Shown here: in pieces, positions 24,399-32,247 of the stretch | Layout of the letters: each line of letters starts with the position of its first letter | How positions within the stretch are numbered: position 1 is the stretch's first letter | Assembly: GCA_947631405.1 (NCBI GenBank) | Contig: CANRLC010000012.1 | Span: 1 to 50,100 of the forward strand | From: an uncultured Clostridia bacterium | GTDB lineage: Bacteria > Bacillota > Clostridia > Christensenellales > Aristaeellaceae | DNA length: 50,100 bases | Direction of reading: 5' to 3' | The notes under the pieces: model-generated | What the model saw: the letters and a program-made list of their open reading frames with translations, nothing else | Databases searched by the model: none | Told to the model about the DNA's origin: nothing | Position numbers and translations under genes: made by a program

Positions 24399-24428
24399 AG
24401 GCCGGGCCTTTGTGAAAGGGTCCGGCCT
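24399..24428 (+). terminator. Hairpin after leuB
   Basis: AGGCCGG..CCTTT / AAAGG..CCGGCCT around GTGA. No T-run follows, because an inserted element (24429-24621) seems to separate it from its tail. A near copy stands at 24623-24648. Confidence 0.65.
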
Positions 24429-24621
24429 CAGACTGTTAAAAAGCCTCATTCCTGTCAAACTTAGAGTTTTTGTATTTTCAAAACAAGCAACAAATCTACA
24501 AAGTTTGGGGGCCGAAGGGTTCCTAGGGGCGACCGGAAAGCCCCTAGGCGGGGCGGTGGGGCAGCGCCCCACATCCTCCGAAAGCAAGAGACAAATGCAA
24601 CTTGGCTTTTTTGACAAGCTG
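24429..24621. repeat. Small element with inverted ends inserted at a terminator (193 bp)
   Basis: Left end CAGACTGTTAAAAAGCC, right end reads CAGCTTGTCAAAAAAGCC on the other strand: an imperfect terminal inverted repeat of 17-18 bp. Inside are strong stems CCTAGGGGC/GCCCCTAGG (24522-24548) and GTGGGGC/GCCCCAC (24556-24572). It is flanked by near-identical copies of GGCCGGGCCTTTG. No coding capacity is seen, and no second copy in this window. Confidence 0.6.
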
Positions 24622-24622
24622 C

Positions 24623-24648
24623 GGCCGGGCCTTTGCGATGGCCCGGCC
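24623..24648 (+). terminator. Second copy of the GGCCGGGCC hairpin
   Basis: GGCCGGGCC / GGCCCGGCC, perfect 9-bp stem with the loop TTTGCGAT. It is 6 bp upstream of the -35 of the next gene. Confidence 0.65.
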
Positions 24649-24654
24649 TTCGTC

Positions 24655-24683
24655 TTGCATCCCCTTTCAAAACATGCTATGAT
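24655..24683 (+). promoter_or_regulatory. Promoter of the membrane protein-helicase operon
   Basis: TTGCAT (24655-24660), 17 bp, TATGAT (24678-24683). Confidence 0.7.
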
Positions 24684-24720
24684 AAGGAAACGAGATGCGA
24701 GGAGATCGGAGGGGACGCGC

Positions 24721-27027
24721 ATGCGGGCGCTCGGCGCGCAAGGGACGGATCACAAGGGACGGCGGCTGCGCCGCGCGCTCGGCGTGGCGGGGCTTTGGCT
24801 GGCGCTGCTGGCGTTGGCCTTCCTGTATACCGATCGCGACGCGAACACGCAGCGCTTTGACGCCGGGGATGCGCCGCTGCTGCTCGTGGACGAGGCGCAG
24901 GCCGCCGCGCTGGACGCGCAGGCCGCGGCGCTGGGCGCGGACGGCGGCGACGGCTCACGCCTGCTGTTACAGGCGCGCGAGGACGGGGAGACCGGCGTCA
25001 ACCTCATGCCCGGCGAATACGAAATCGCCATCGCGTATACCTCTCCGCAGGCGCTTTCGCTGCGCGTGCTCGCGCCGGGGAGGCAGGCGTTCGTGACCGG
25101 CGGCGAGGCGACGCTGCCCGCCGCGCCCGAGGGCGGGAAGGCGACGCTCTCCTTCGCGCTGTCCGGGGCCGCGCCGGGCGTCGTGCTCTGCGGCGACGCG
25201 CTGCAAAGCCTTGAGGTGGCGGAGATCGCCGTGCGCGCGGCGCACCCGCCGCGCGTGTCGCCCGACCTGCTCGCCTACGCGCTGATCGCGGGCGGCGTGC
25301 TCACGCTGCTGCTCGTCCTCTCGTGGGATGCGAGCGAGCGGGGCCGCGCGCGCCGCCGCGTCGCGTTTGCGCTCGTCTGCGCGGCGCTCTTTGCGAGCAT
25401 GCCCAGCCTGTGGGGCGGCATGATCGCCGGACACGACCTCACCTTCCACCTCAACCGCATCGAGGGCATCGCCTCCGCGCTGCGCTGCGGGCAGTTCCCC
25501 GCGCGCATCCACGCCTCGACGCTGCTGGGCTACGGCTACGCCGCGCCGGAATTCTATCCCGAGCTGTTCCTCTATTTCCCGGCGCTGCTGCGTCTGGCGG
25601 GCGCGTCGCTGGCAGCGTGCCTTTGCGTCTTTCAGATCTCCGTCAACCTGCTCACGGCGGCGCTGGCGTACTTCGGCGCGCGGACGCTTCTGTCCTCCCG
25701 GCGCGCGGCCGTGGGCGCGTCCATCCTCTACACGCTGAGCGTCTACCGCGTGGCGAACCTCTACGTCCGCGCGTCTCTGGGCGAGAGCGTGGCGCTCGCC
25801 TTCGCGCCGCTGCTCATCGCCGCGATGGCCGACGTGCTGCTGGGCGACGAGCGCCGCTGGCCGCTGCTCGCGCTGGCGATGATCGGCGTGCTTTTGAGCC
25901 ACCTGCTCAGCGCGCTGTTCTTCACCGTCCTGTGTGCGGTCTCGGCGCTGCTGTGCCTGCCGCGCCTGTTGCGCGAGCCGCGGCGGCTGCCGGCCATCCT
26001 CAAGGCGGCGGCGCTCACCGCGCTGTGTGCGCTCTGGTTCCTCGTGCCGCTGCTCGATTATACCGCGGCGGGCGTCAGCACCGACGTGCTCTTTGACAGC
26101 GCGGTCAACCGGCTCACGCCCGGCTCGCTGCTGGTCGCCTTCTCCGGCAACCCCGCGTTTTCGGCGATGGAGGATCAGGACTTCGCCTACCACATCGGCG
26201 TCGTGCCGGGCGTCGCCGTGCTCGTGGGCTGCGCGCTGCTCGCGGCGCGGCTGTATGCGCAGGGCGGCGCGCTGCGCGCGCGCGCGTCGCTGGAGTGCGA
26301 GCCGGGCCGGGACAAGCTGTCCCTCTGCCTGCTGCTGCTGGGCGGCGTGACGCTGCTCCTGTCCACGGGGCTTTTCCCGTGGGAGCGCGCCGTCGCCGCC
26401 CGCGCGCCAATCTCCCGCCTCTTCCGGCAGATTCAGTTCCCGTGGCGGCTGGCGGGCGTCGCGACGCCGCTTCTCGCCCTCGCCGCCGCGCGCGGGTATG
26501 GGGACGGGCGGCATGGCCGCGCCGGGATGGCCGCGCTGCTGTGCCTGTCCGTCGTCTTCTGCGGCTATACGACCACCATGATCGCGGCGCGCGGCGCGCG
26601 CTACGGCGCGGACGCCTTCTGCGACACGGCGCTGGTGCAGCGCGAGTACCTCTTTGACGAGGTCTATAAATCCGCGCTGCATCCCGGAGAAATCTCCGTC
26701 GGCATGGGCGAGGGCGAGACGCTGTCCCTCGAAAAGGACGGCACGACGCTCACCGCGCGCATCGAGCTGGAGGGCGGCTGCGCGTATTTCGACGTGCCGC
26801 TGCTCTACTACCCCGGCTACCGCGCCACGGTGAACGGCGCGCCCGCGACGGTGCAGCGCGCCGAAAGCGGCGTCCTGCGCGTGCTGAACACGGGCGCCGT
26901 GCCGCAGATCGAGCTGCGCGTGTGGTACGCGGCGGACGGCAAGTGGCTGCTCGCGCAGGGCGCGTCGCTGGCCGGGGCGGCGCTGCTCGTGGCGCTGCTC
27001 TTAGCGCTGCGCGCGCGACGGGCGTGA
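24721..27027 (+). CDS. Large polytopic membrane protein, GT-C/YfhO-like (PTPS-related membrane domain)
   Basis: A 768-residue membrane protein. One membrane helix (about 20-36) is followed by an extracellular beta-rich region to about 180, then 10-12 helices from 183 to 620 and a C-terminal beta domain (about 660-745) closed by a last helix (SLAGAALLVALLLAL). The segment AGHDLTFHLNRIEGIASAL after the second helix and YGYAAPEFYPELFLYFPA resemble membrane proteins annotated as 6-pyruvoyl-tetrahydropterin synthase-related, which are GT-C-like glycosyltransferase folds. A lipid-linked sugar transfer role is plausible but unproven. The ATG at 24721 follows GGAGGGG; its stop overlaps the possible GTG start of the helicase gene. 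Confidence 0.75.
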   Translation: MRALGAQGTDHKGRRLRRALGVAGLWLALLALAFLYTDRDANTQRFDAGDAPLLLVDEAQAAALDAQAAALGADGGDGSRLLLQAREDGETGVNLMPGEYEIAIAYTSPQALSLRVLAPGRQAFVTGGEATLPAAPEGGKATLSFALSGAAPGVVLCGDALQSLEVAEIAVRAAHPPRVSPDLLAYALIAGGVLTLLLVLSWDASERGRARRRVAFALVCAALFASMPSLWGGMIAGHDLTFHLNRIEGIASALRCGQFPARIHASTLLGYGYAAPEFYPELFLYFPALLRLAGASLAACLCVFQISVNLLTAALAYFGARTLLSSRRAAVGASILYTLSVYRVANLYVRASLGESVALAFAPLLIAAMADVLLGDERRWPLLALAMIGVLLSHLLSALFFTVLCAVSALLCLPRLLREPRRLPAILKAAALTALCALWFLVPLLDYTAAGVSTDVLFDSAVNRLTPGSLLVAFSGNPAFSAMEDQDFAYHIGVVPGVAVLVGCALLAARLYAQGGALRARASLECEPGRDKLSLCLLLLGGVTLLLSTGLFPWERAVAARAPISRLFRQIQFPWRLAGVATPLLALAAARGYGDGRHGRAGMAALLCLSVVFCGYTTTMIAARGARYGADAFCDTALVQREYLFDEVYKSALHPGEISVGMGEGETLSLEKDGTTLTARIELEGGCAYFDVPLLYYPGYRATVNGAPATVQRAESGVLRVLNTGAVPQIELRVWYAADGKWLLAQGASLAGAALLVALLLALRARRA

Positions 27028-27056
27028 GCGGGGAAGCGCCGCGCGCCGAGGCGCGC

Positions 27057-29288
27057 ATGAGCGTGCGCGCGGTCGTCGAGACGACGCTGCACGAGAGCGA
27101 CCTTTTGCCCGCGTTCGGCGCGGCGCAGCGCATGCGCGAGGGGGCGGCGGCCCACCGCGCCCGCCAGCAGGCCGAGGCGGAGCGGGGCGCGAGCTACCGC
27201 GCCGAGACCGCCCTGCGCGCGGATTACGAGGCGGACGGCTTCACGCTGCATGTGACGGGCCGGGCCGACGGCGTGACAACGCGCGAGGACGGCCTGCCGC
27301 TGATTGAGGAGATCAAGCTGGGCGACGCGGACGCGGCGCTCATGCCCGCGCACCGGGCGCAGGCGGCGATGTACGGCCACATGCTCTGCCTGCGGGACGG
27401 CCTGCCGCGCGTCGCGCTGCGCGTGCTATATGTGAGCGCGCAGGGCGAGCCGCTGCGCGCCTACGAGGAGGAGCAGAGCGCCGAGGCGCTCTTGCGGGGC
27501 TTTAACGCGCTGTGCGCGCCCGCCGCCGCTTGGGAAAAAGAGAAGCGCGCGCGCCGCATCCGCCGGGACGCGTCGCTCGCCGCGCTGCCCTTCCCCTACC
27601 CCGCTTATCGCGCGGGACAGGAGCGCTTCGCGCGCAACGTGTACGTCGCCGTCAGCGAGCGGCGGCGTCTGTTTGCGCAGGCCCCCACGGGCATCGGCAA
27701 GACCGTCGCCGCGCTCTATCCCGCGCTGCTCGCCCTGCGCGAGGGGCGCGCCGAGCGCGCGCTGTTTTTGACCGCGCGCACCACGGGCCGCCAAAGCGCG
27801 CTGGACGCGATGGCGCGCCTTTCGGCGGCGGGCGCGCGCGCGATGACGGTGGAACTGACGGCCAAGGACAAGGCCTGCCCGCGCCCGGCGCGCGATTGCC
27901 GCCCCGAGATCTGCCCGCTCGCGCGCGGTTTTTTTGACCGCCTGCCCGGCGCGCTGCGCGAGGCGCTCGCGGGAGACGGCCCGCTGGACGCGGCCGGGAT
28001 CGCGCGGCTCGCCGAAGGGCACGCGCTGTGCCCGTTCGAGCTTTCCCTCTCGCTCGCCGCGCTCGCCGACGTCGTCGTCTGCGACTACAACTACGTCTTC
28101 GACCCCGCCGTCGCGATCGACGCGCTGCTGCCCGGCTCGGCGCTGCTCGTGGACGAGGCGCACCAGCTCCCCGCGCGCGTGCGCGACGCGCTCTCCGCCG
28201 AGGCGGACGAGGAATCGCTGCGCGCGCTGCGGCGCGAGGCCGGCCGCGAGCTGGGGCGCAGAAGCGCGCTCTACCGCGCGCTGACCGCGGCGATCTCCGC
28301 GCTGCGCGAGGCGGCGGAGGCTGCGCCGGACGCCCCTCCCCCGGCGCTCGGCGCGGCGATGGACGCGCTCTGGCAGGCGGCGGCGACGGCCCGCGCGCAG
28401 GGCGGCGGCGCGTGTGCGGCGGACGCGTTGGCCTTAAGCGGCGCGTACCTGCTCGCATGTACGCGCTTTGACGAGCGCTACGCCGTCCTCTCCGGCGCGC
28501 AGGAGCGGCGCGCGCGGGTGTCGCTGCTCTGCCTCGACGCGTCGGGCGAGATCCTCTCCTACACGAAGCGCGCGCGCGGCGCGGCGTTCTTTTCGGCGAC
28601 GCTCGCGCCGTTTGACGCGGCGCGCCGCATGCTCGGCAGCGAGCCGGGCGACGCCTGTCTGTCGCTCCCCTCTCCGTTCGATCCCCGGCATCTCTCGGCG
28701 CGCGTCGCCGATGTGGACATCCGCTACGCCGCGCGCGAGCGGACGGCGGGCGAGGTCGCGCGCCTCATTCGCGAGCACCTCGCGGCGCATCCGGGCAACG
28801 CGCTGGCGTTCTTCCCCTCCTACGCGTACATGGAGCGCATCCTCTCCGAGGTGGGGACGCCCGAGGGCGTGCGCGTCCTGCGCGAGGCGCGCGGGCAGAG
28901 CGAGGCGGAGCGCGCCGCCCTGCTGAGCGCGCTGGGCGAGGGCGGCGAGCGCGCGGCGCTCTTCGCGGTGCTGGGCGGCGCGTTCTCGGAGGCGATCGAC
29001 CTGCCGGGCGCGCGGCTTGAAAGCGTGATCGTCGTCTCCACCGGCCTGCCGCAGATCGACGAACGCCAGCGCGCGATGCGCGCTTATTACGACGCGCGGG
29101 GCGAGGACGGCTATTTCCTGACGATGACGCTGCCGGGGATGGTGCGCGTCATTCAGGCGGCGGGGCGGCTCATCCGCACGGAGCGCGACACGGGCACGCT
29201 GCTGCTGATCGACAGCCGTTACCGGCGCGCGCAGGAGCGCGCCCTGCTGCGCGGAACGCTAATCGGCGACGCGCTGGGGATCGAGTGA
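27057..29288 (+). CDS. XPD/DinG-like superfamily 2 helicase with N-terminal PD-(D/E)XK nuclease-like domain
   Basis: A 743-residue protein. Residues 45-115 have the marks of a Cas4-like PD-(D/E)XK fold: GRADG, EEIK and a later Q..MYGH. The helicase has Walker A PTGIGKT (Lys215), DEAH at 366-369 and motif VI QAAGRLIRTERD. Four cysteines between them (C274, C281, C286, C325) match the XPD/DinG iron-sulfur domain. It probably unwinds and may cut DNA in repair. A GTG at 27024 overlaps the upstream stop (GTGA) and could be the true start; I use the ATG at 27057, which has GAGG close by. Pairing with a membrane protein gene is odd. Confidence 0.85.
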   Translation: MSVRAVVETTLHESDLLPAFGAAQRMREGAAAHRARQQAEAERGASYRAETALRADYEADGFTLHVTGRADGVTTREDGLPLIEEIKLGDADAALMPAHRAQAAMYGHMLCLRDGLPRVALRVLYVSAQGEPLRAYEEEQSAEALLRGFNALCAPAAAWEKEKRARRIRRDASLAALPFPYPAYRAGQERFARNVYVAVSERRRLFAQAPTGIGKTVAALYPALLALREGRAERALFLTARTTGRQSALDAMARLSAAGARAMTVELTAKDKACPRPARDCRPEICPLARGFFDRLPGALREALAGDGPLDAAGIARLAEGHALCPFELSLSLAALADVVVCDYNYVFDPAVAIDALLPGSALLVDEAHQLPARVRDALSAEADEESLRALRREAGRELGRRSALYRALTAAISALREAAEAAPDAPPPALGAAMDALWQAAATARAQGGGACAADALALSGAYLLACTRFDERYAVLSGAQERRARVSLLCLDASGEILSYTKRARGAAFFSATLAPFDAARRMLGSEPGDACLSLPSPFDPRHLSARVADVDIRYAARERTAGEVARLIREHLAAHPGNALAFFPSYAYMERILSEVGTPEGVRVLREARGQSEAERAALLSALGEGGERAALFAVLGGAFSEAIDLPGARLESVIVVSTGLPQIDERQRAMRAYYDARGEDGYFLTMTLPGMVRVIQAAGRLIRTERDTGTLLLIDSRYRRAQERALLRGTLIGDALGIE

Positions 29289-29310
29289 CGCGCGGAAATT
29301 CCTTTTGGAT

Positions 29311-29356
29311 GCAAGAAAGATGCGGGCGGAAAGCGCTCGCATCCTTTTTCTTGCGT
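29311..29356 (+). terminator. Terminator after the helicase gene
   Basis: GCAAGAAAGATGCG pairs imperfectly with CGCATCCTTTTTCTTGC; the 3' arm carries the T-run. Confidence 0.7.
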
Positions 29357-29373
29357 CCCTGACGGGATGTGGC

Positions 29374-29620
29374 ATACTATTTCTCAAATCAAATGATCGA
29401 ACCATTCCGTCATGGGCTATACTGGGGCAAGCAAAGGCGGGATACCGCAACTTTTCATGACCAACCCGCCCGGGATCGCTTCGCTACCGGGCTACTTTTG
29501 GCAATCGCTTCGCGATTTGGGGTACGTTGGGGCTACCGCCCCAAACCCTGTCTGGGGACATTGTCCCCAGACCCCATCCTGTGCTTCGCACCATATGATG
29601 GCGTTATCTGAGAAAAGTAT
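29374..29620 (+). repeat. Dispersed hairpin-rich element, copy C (247 bp, fullest of the standard form)
   Basis: The ends form an inverted repeat: ATACTATTTCTCAAATC against ATACTTTTCTCAGAT. Inside is a series of stems: CCCGGGATCGCTTCGCTACCGG, AATCGCTTCGCGATT, TTGGGGC/GCCCCAA, GTCTGGGGAC/GTCCCCAGAC and TGTGCTTCGCACC. It matches copy B over about 205 bp in the opposite orientation. Short open frames in it (for example one beginning MVRSFDL on the minus strand) are not supported as genes. It explains most of the 380-bp gap between the helicase and XRE genes. Confidence 0.88.
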
Positions 29621-29669
29621 CAAAAGCCTCTCCCCGTGCCGATACTTAAAGTCGACATTTGCGTGAGCG

Positions 29670-30128
29670 TCAATATCGCATCTGAAGCTGTAGCTCGAAG
29701 ACGGCCTCCGGGCTGGGCAGATCGTCCCTCAGGCTCAGAAACGGGATGCGCGGCTGCTCCGCGGAAACGGGCGCGGCGCAGGGGAGCAGCGTCTCGTCGG
29801 GCAGGTTCGTACACAGCCAGTTGGTCAGCGTGTTGCGCAGCCTGTCCGCGGGCGGGAGGCGGCGCGCATGCGTGGGCGGCAGCGCCTCGCCGAAGAAGTC
29901 GTCCGGCATGGAGTCGAGCATCAGCGCGTTGGGCGAAAGCTGCAACGCATAGCAGAGGGCCAACAACACCTGCACGCTGGGGTTGCGAATGCCGCGCTCC
30001 AGATGGCTGATGTATCCCTCGGACAGCCCGGCGCGCTGCGCCAGCGCCCGCTGGGACAGGCCCATCATCCTGCGGCGCTCGACGATGCGGCGAATGAGAC
30101 CCTGCATATCCAGCGATGTGTTCGGCAT
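29670..30128 (-). CDS. XRE family transcriptional regulator
   Basis: A 152-residue protein with an N-terminal Cro/CI-type helix-turn-helix (about 8-65: RRMMGLSQRALAQRAGLSEGYISHLERGIRNPS). The rest has no recognised fold and is Pro/Leu-rich. The ATG at 30128 follows AAAGGGATT; an earlier ATG at 30158 is less well placed. It is divergent from the SDR gene at 30450, which has a full consensus promoter, so it may repress that gene or itself. A palindrome at 30177-30192 is a candidate operator. Confidence 0.85.
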   Translation of the reverse strand: MPNTSLDMQGLIRRIVERRRMMGLSQRALAQRAGLSEGYISHLERGIRNPSVQVLLALCYALQLSPNALMLDSMPDDFFGEALPPTHARRLPPADRLRNTLTNWLCTNLPDETLLPCAAPVSAEQPRIPFLSLRDDLPSPEAVFELQLQMRY

Positions 30129-30176
30129 GGGAATCCCTTTCTGTGCGAAGAAGCGCACGTTTGTTCTTTAACAAAT

Positions 30177-30192
30177 AACGAACCGTATCGTT
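30177..30192. promoter_or_regulatory. Palindrome upstream of the XRE gene
   Basis: AACGA-N6-TCGTT, about 50 bp before the XRE start; a candidate autoregulatory operator. The rest of the 321-bp gap 30129-30449 holds only the promoter and leader of the SDR gene. Confidence 0.4.
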
Positions 30193-30323
30193 CACAATTC
30201 GCCGTCCGCTTCAAAAATCCTCTTTGGAGAAAAACGAAAGCGTCAAAAATGCGGCGGCGCAATTTTGCCCGCCGCGCCTCGGGCGTTTTTTCGCACGGCG
30301 CTTGCCTCCGTCTCGATAAAATA

Positions 30324-30352
30324 TTGACAATCCTCCTTTTTCACACTATAAT
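30324..30352 (+). promoter_or_regulatory. Consensus promoter and structured leader of the SDR gene
   Basis: TTGACA (30324-30329), exactly 17 bp, TATAAT (30347-30352). The leader of about 90 nt contains GCTTTGG / CCAAAGC (about 30359-30392) before GAGAGGAG. This is one of the two perfect consensus promoters in the window. Confidence 0.9.
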
Positions 30353-30449
30353 GGATGCGCTTTGGAGCCGCGCTTGAGCGCGCCGCCAAAGCGAGTTCAC
30401 GCAGGCGCGGAAAACCCTCGCCGAAAACGCTTAGAGAGGAGTACCCGAC

Positions 30450-31223
30450 ATGAAAAACTACTTTGATCTCAAGGGGCAGGTGGCCATCGTCACCGGCGCG
30501 TCCACCGGTCTGGGCGTGCAGATGGCCAAAGCGCTGGCCAATCAGGGCGCCAACATCGTGGTCGTCGCCCGCCGTCAGAACATGATCGAGCAGGTCGCCG
30601 CCGACATCGCCAAGGAGTTTGGCGTCACGACCCTGCCCGTCAAGTGCGACATCACCGACACCGAGGCCGTCAATGCCATGGTGGACGCCGCGCTGGCCAA
30701 GTTCGGCCGCATCGACATCCTCATCAACAACGCCGGCACCGGCGCCGTCGCGCCCGCCGAGGACATCACCGACGAGCAGTTCGCCAACGAGATGAACATC
30801 GACCTCTTTGGCTCCTTCAAGGTCGCCCGCGTCGTGGCGAAGAAGGCCATGATCCCCGCCAAGTATGGCCGCATCATCAACATCGCTTCGATGTACGGCC
30901 TCGTGGGCAACAAGGTCGCCGGCTCCGCGCCGTATCATGCGGCCAAGGGCGGCGTGGTCAACATGACCCGCGCGCTGGCCGCCGAGTGGGGCAAGTACGG
31001 CATCACCGTCAACGCCATCTGCCCGGGCTACTTCTACACCGACCTCACCCGCGCCACGCTGGATTCCGACTTCTTCCAGCAGAACGCCCGCACCATGATC
31101 CCCGAGGAGCGCTACGGCAACGAGGGCGAGCTGGACACCGCCGCGATCTTCCTCGCGTCCCCCGCGTCCAGCTACGTCACCGGTGTGCCGGTTCCCGTGG
31201 ACGGCGGCTACACCTGCATGTAA
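30450..31223 (+). CDS. SDR family oxidoreductase (gluconate 5-dehydrogenase-like)
   Basis: A 257-residue classical short-chain dehydrogenase: TGASTGLG nucleotide motif at about 16-23, NNAG at about 92-95, the catalytic Ser in INIASMYG and YHAAK for Tyr and Lys. The C-terminus has YVTGVPVPVDGGYTCM. It resembles the gluconate 5-dehydrogenase / 2-deoxygluconate dehydrogenase group, but substrate cannot be fixed by sequence. The perfect promoter, strong RBS and strong terminator suggest high expression. Codon choice is strongly C-ending, as in highly expressed genes here. Confidence 0.9.
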   Translation: MKNYFDLKGQVAIVTGASTGLGVQMAKALANQGANIVVVARRQNMIEQVAADIAKEFGVTTLPVKCDITDTEAVNAMVDAALAKFGRIDILINNAGTGAVAPAEDITDEQFANEMNIDLFGSFKVARVVAKKAMIPAKYGRIINIASMYGLVGNKVAGSAPYHAAKGGVVNMTRALAAEWGKYGITVNAICPGYFYTDLTRATLDSDFFQQNARTMIPEERYGNEGELDTAAIFLASPASSYVTGVPVPVDGGYTCM

Positions 31224-31244
31224 TCCGCCCGCGTCGCGAGATAG

Positions 31245-31279
31245 CCGTCCCTTCCGAAGTGGAAGGGGCGGTTTTTTTT
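31245..31279 (+). terminator. Terminator of the SDR gene
   Basis: CCGTCCCTTCC / GGAAGGGGCGG with the loop GAAGT, followed by eight T. Confidence 0.93.
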
Positions 31280-31336
31280 CGTAAAAAAAGGGCGTCCGAA
31301 ATGCGGGCAGCCCCCTTTGCGCGCAAAGCGCCGATG

Positions 31337-32230
31337 TCAGTACCAGTCGTGCTTTTCGCCGCGATCCAGCGCGGCGATTGCGTCCATCTCCTCATCGGTG
31401 AGCGCGAAATCGTATAACTCGGTATTTTCCTGAATGTGTGCGGGATTGCTGGAGCCGGGGATGACGACCACGCCCCTTTGTAGATTCCAGCGGAGGATGA
31501 TCTGCGCCGCGCTCTTCCCGTGGGCGGCGGCGATGCCGAGGATCGTTTCATCTCCCAGCAGCTCGGCGGTGTGGCCGCGCCCGCCCAGCGGATACCAACC
31601 CTGCATGACGATCCCCTTGTTCTGGATGTACGGGACGACGTCGCGCTCCTGATAGTAGGGATGAATCTCGTTTTGCACCAGCGCCGGGGTGATGGTCACC
31701 TGCGGCAGGAAGTCCTCCAGCTCCTCCACATACCAGTTGGACAGACCTATGGAGTGAACCTTGCCAGCCGCCACGGCGCGCTCCATCGCCTTGTACGCCT
31801 GCACGTCTCCCTCTCCGGGATGGTGGAGCAGCAGCATATCGATATAGCCGAGATCAAGCGCGTCAAGCGCACGCTCGATGGCGGCCTCCGCATCGGCGTA
31901 CTGGCTGGGATAGAGCTTGGTGATGACGAAGACGTCCTCCCGCGGGACGCCGCTTTCGCGCACCGCGCGGCCAACCTCTTCCTCGTTGCCGTACATGTAG
32001 GCGGTATCGATCAGCCGAACACCCCGCGCAAGCGCCTCGCTCACGGAGGAAAAACACACGTCGCCCGTGAGGGAATAGGTGCCCAGCCCGTTGATCGGCA
32101 TCGTATAGCCGCTGTTCAGCATCACGCGCCCCGCTTGCAAATCGAAGACGCCGACGGACGTCTCGGCGGCGGCGCTTCCGGTGAACGCGAGCAGGGTAAG
32201 CGCCGCAAGCAGGCGCAGCGTTCGTTTCAT
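31337..32230 (-). CDS. Aldo/keto reductase with N-terminal signal peptide
   Basis: A 297-residue aldo/keto reductase. The AKR core starts near residue 35 (MLNSGYTMPINGLGTYSL) with the catalytic set Asp and Tyr in LIDTAYMYGNE, Lys in ITKLYPSQ and His in LLLHHPGEGD, and the NADPH site near VIPGSSNPAHI. It resembles the 2,5-diketogluconate reductase branch. Residues 1-22 (MKRTLRLLAALTLLAFTGSAAA) look like a Sec signal peptide, unusual for this cytosolic family. The ATG at 32230 follows GGGGAGG. It lies 17 bp after the ferredoxin-fused AKR gene. Confidence 0.88.
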   Translation of the reverse strand: MKRTLRLLAALTLLAFTGSAAAETSVGVFDLQAGRVMLNSGYTMPINGLGTYSLTGDVCFSSVSEALARGVRLIDTAYMYGNEEEVGRAVRESGVPREDVFVITKLYPSQYADAEAAIERALDALDLGYIDMLLLHHPGEGDVQAYKAMERAVAAGKVHSIGLSNWYVEELEDFLPQVTITPALVQNEIHPYYQERDVVPYIQNKGIVMQGWYPLGGRGHTAELLGDETILGIAAAHGKSAAQIILRWNLQRGVVVIPGSSNPAHIQENTELYDFALTDEEMDAIAALDRGEKHDWY

Positions 32231-32247
32231 CGCGCGGCCTCCCCTCG

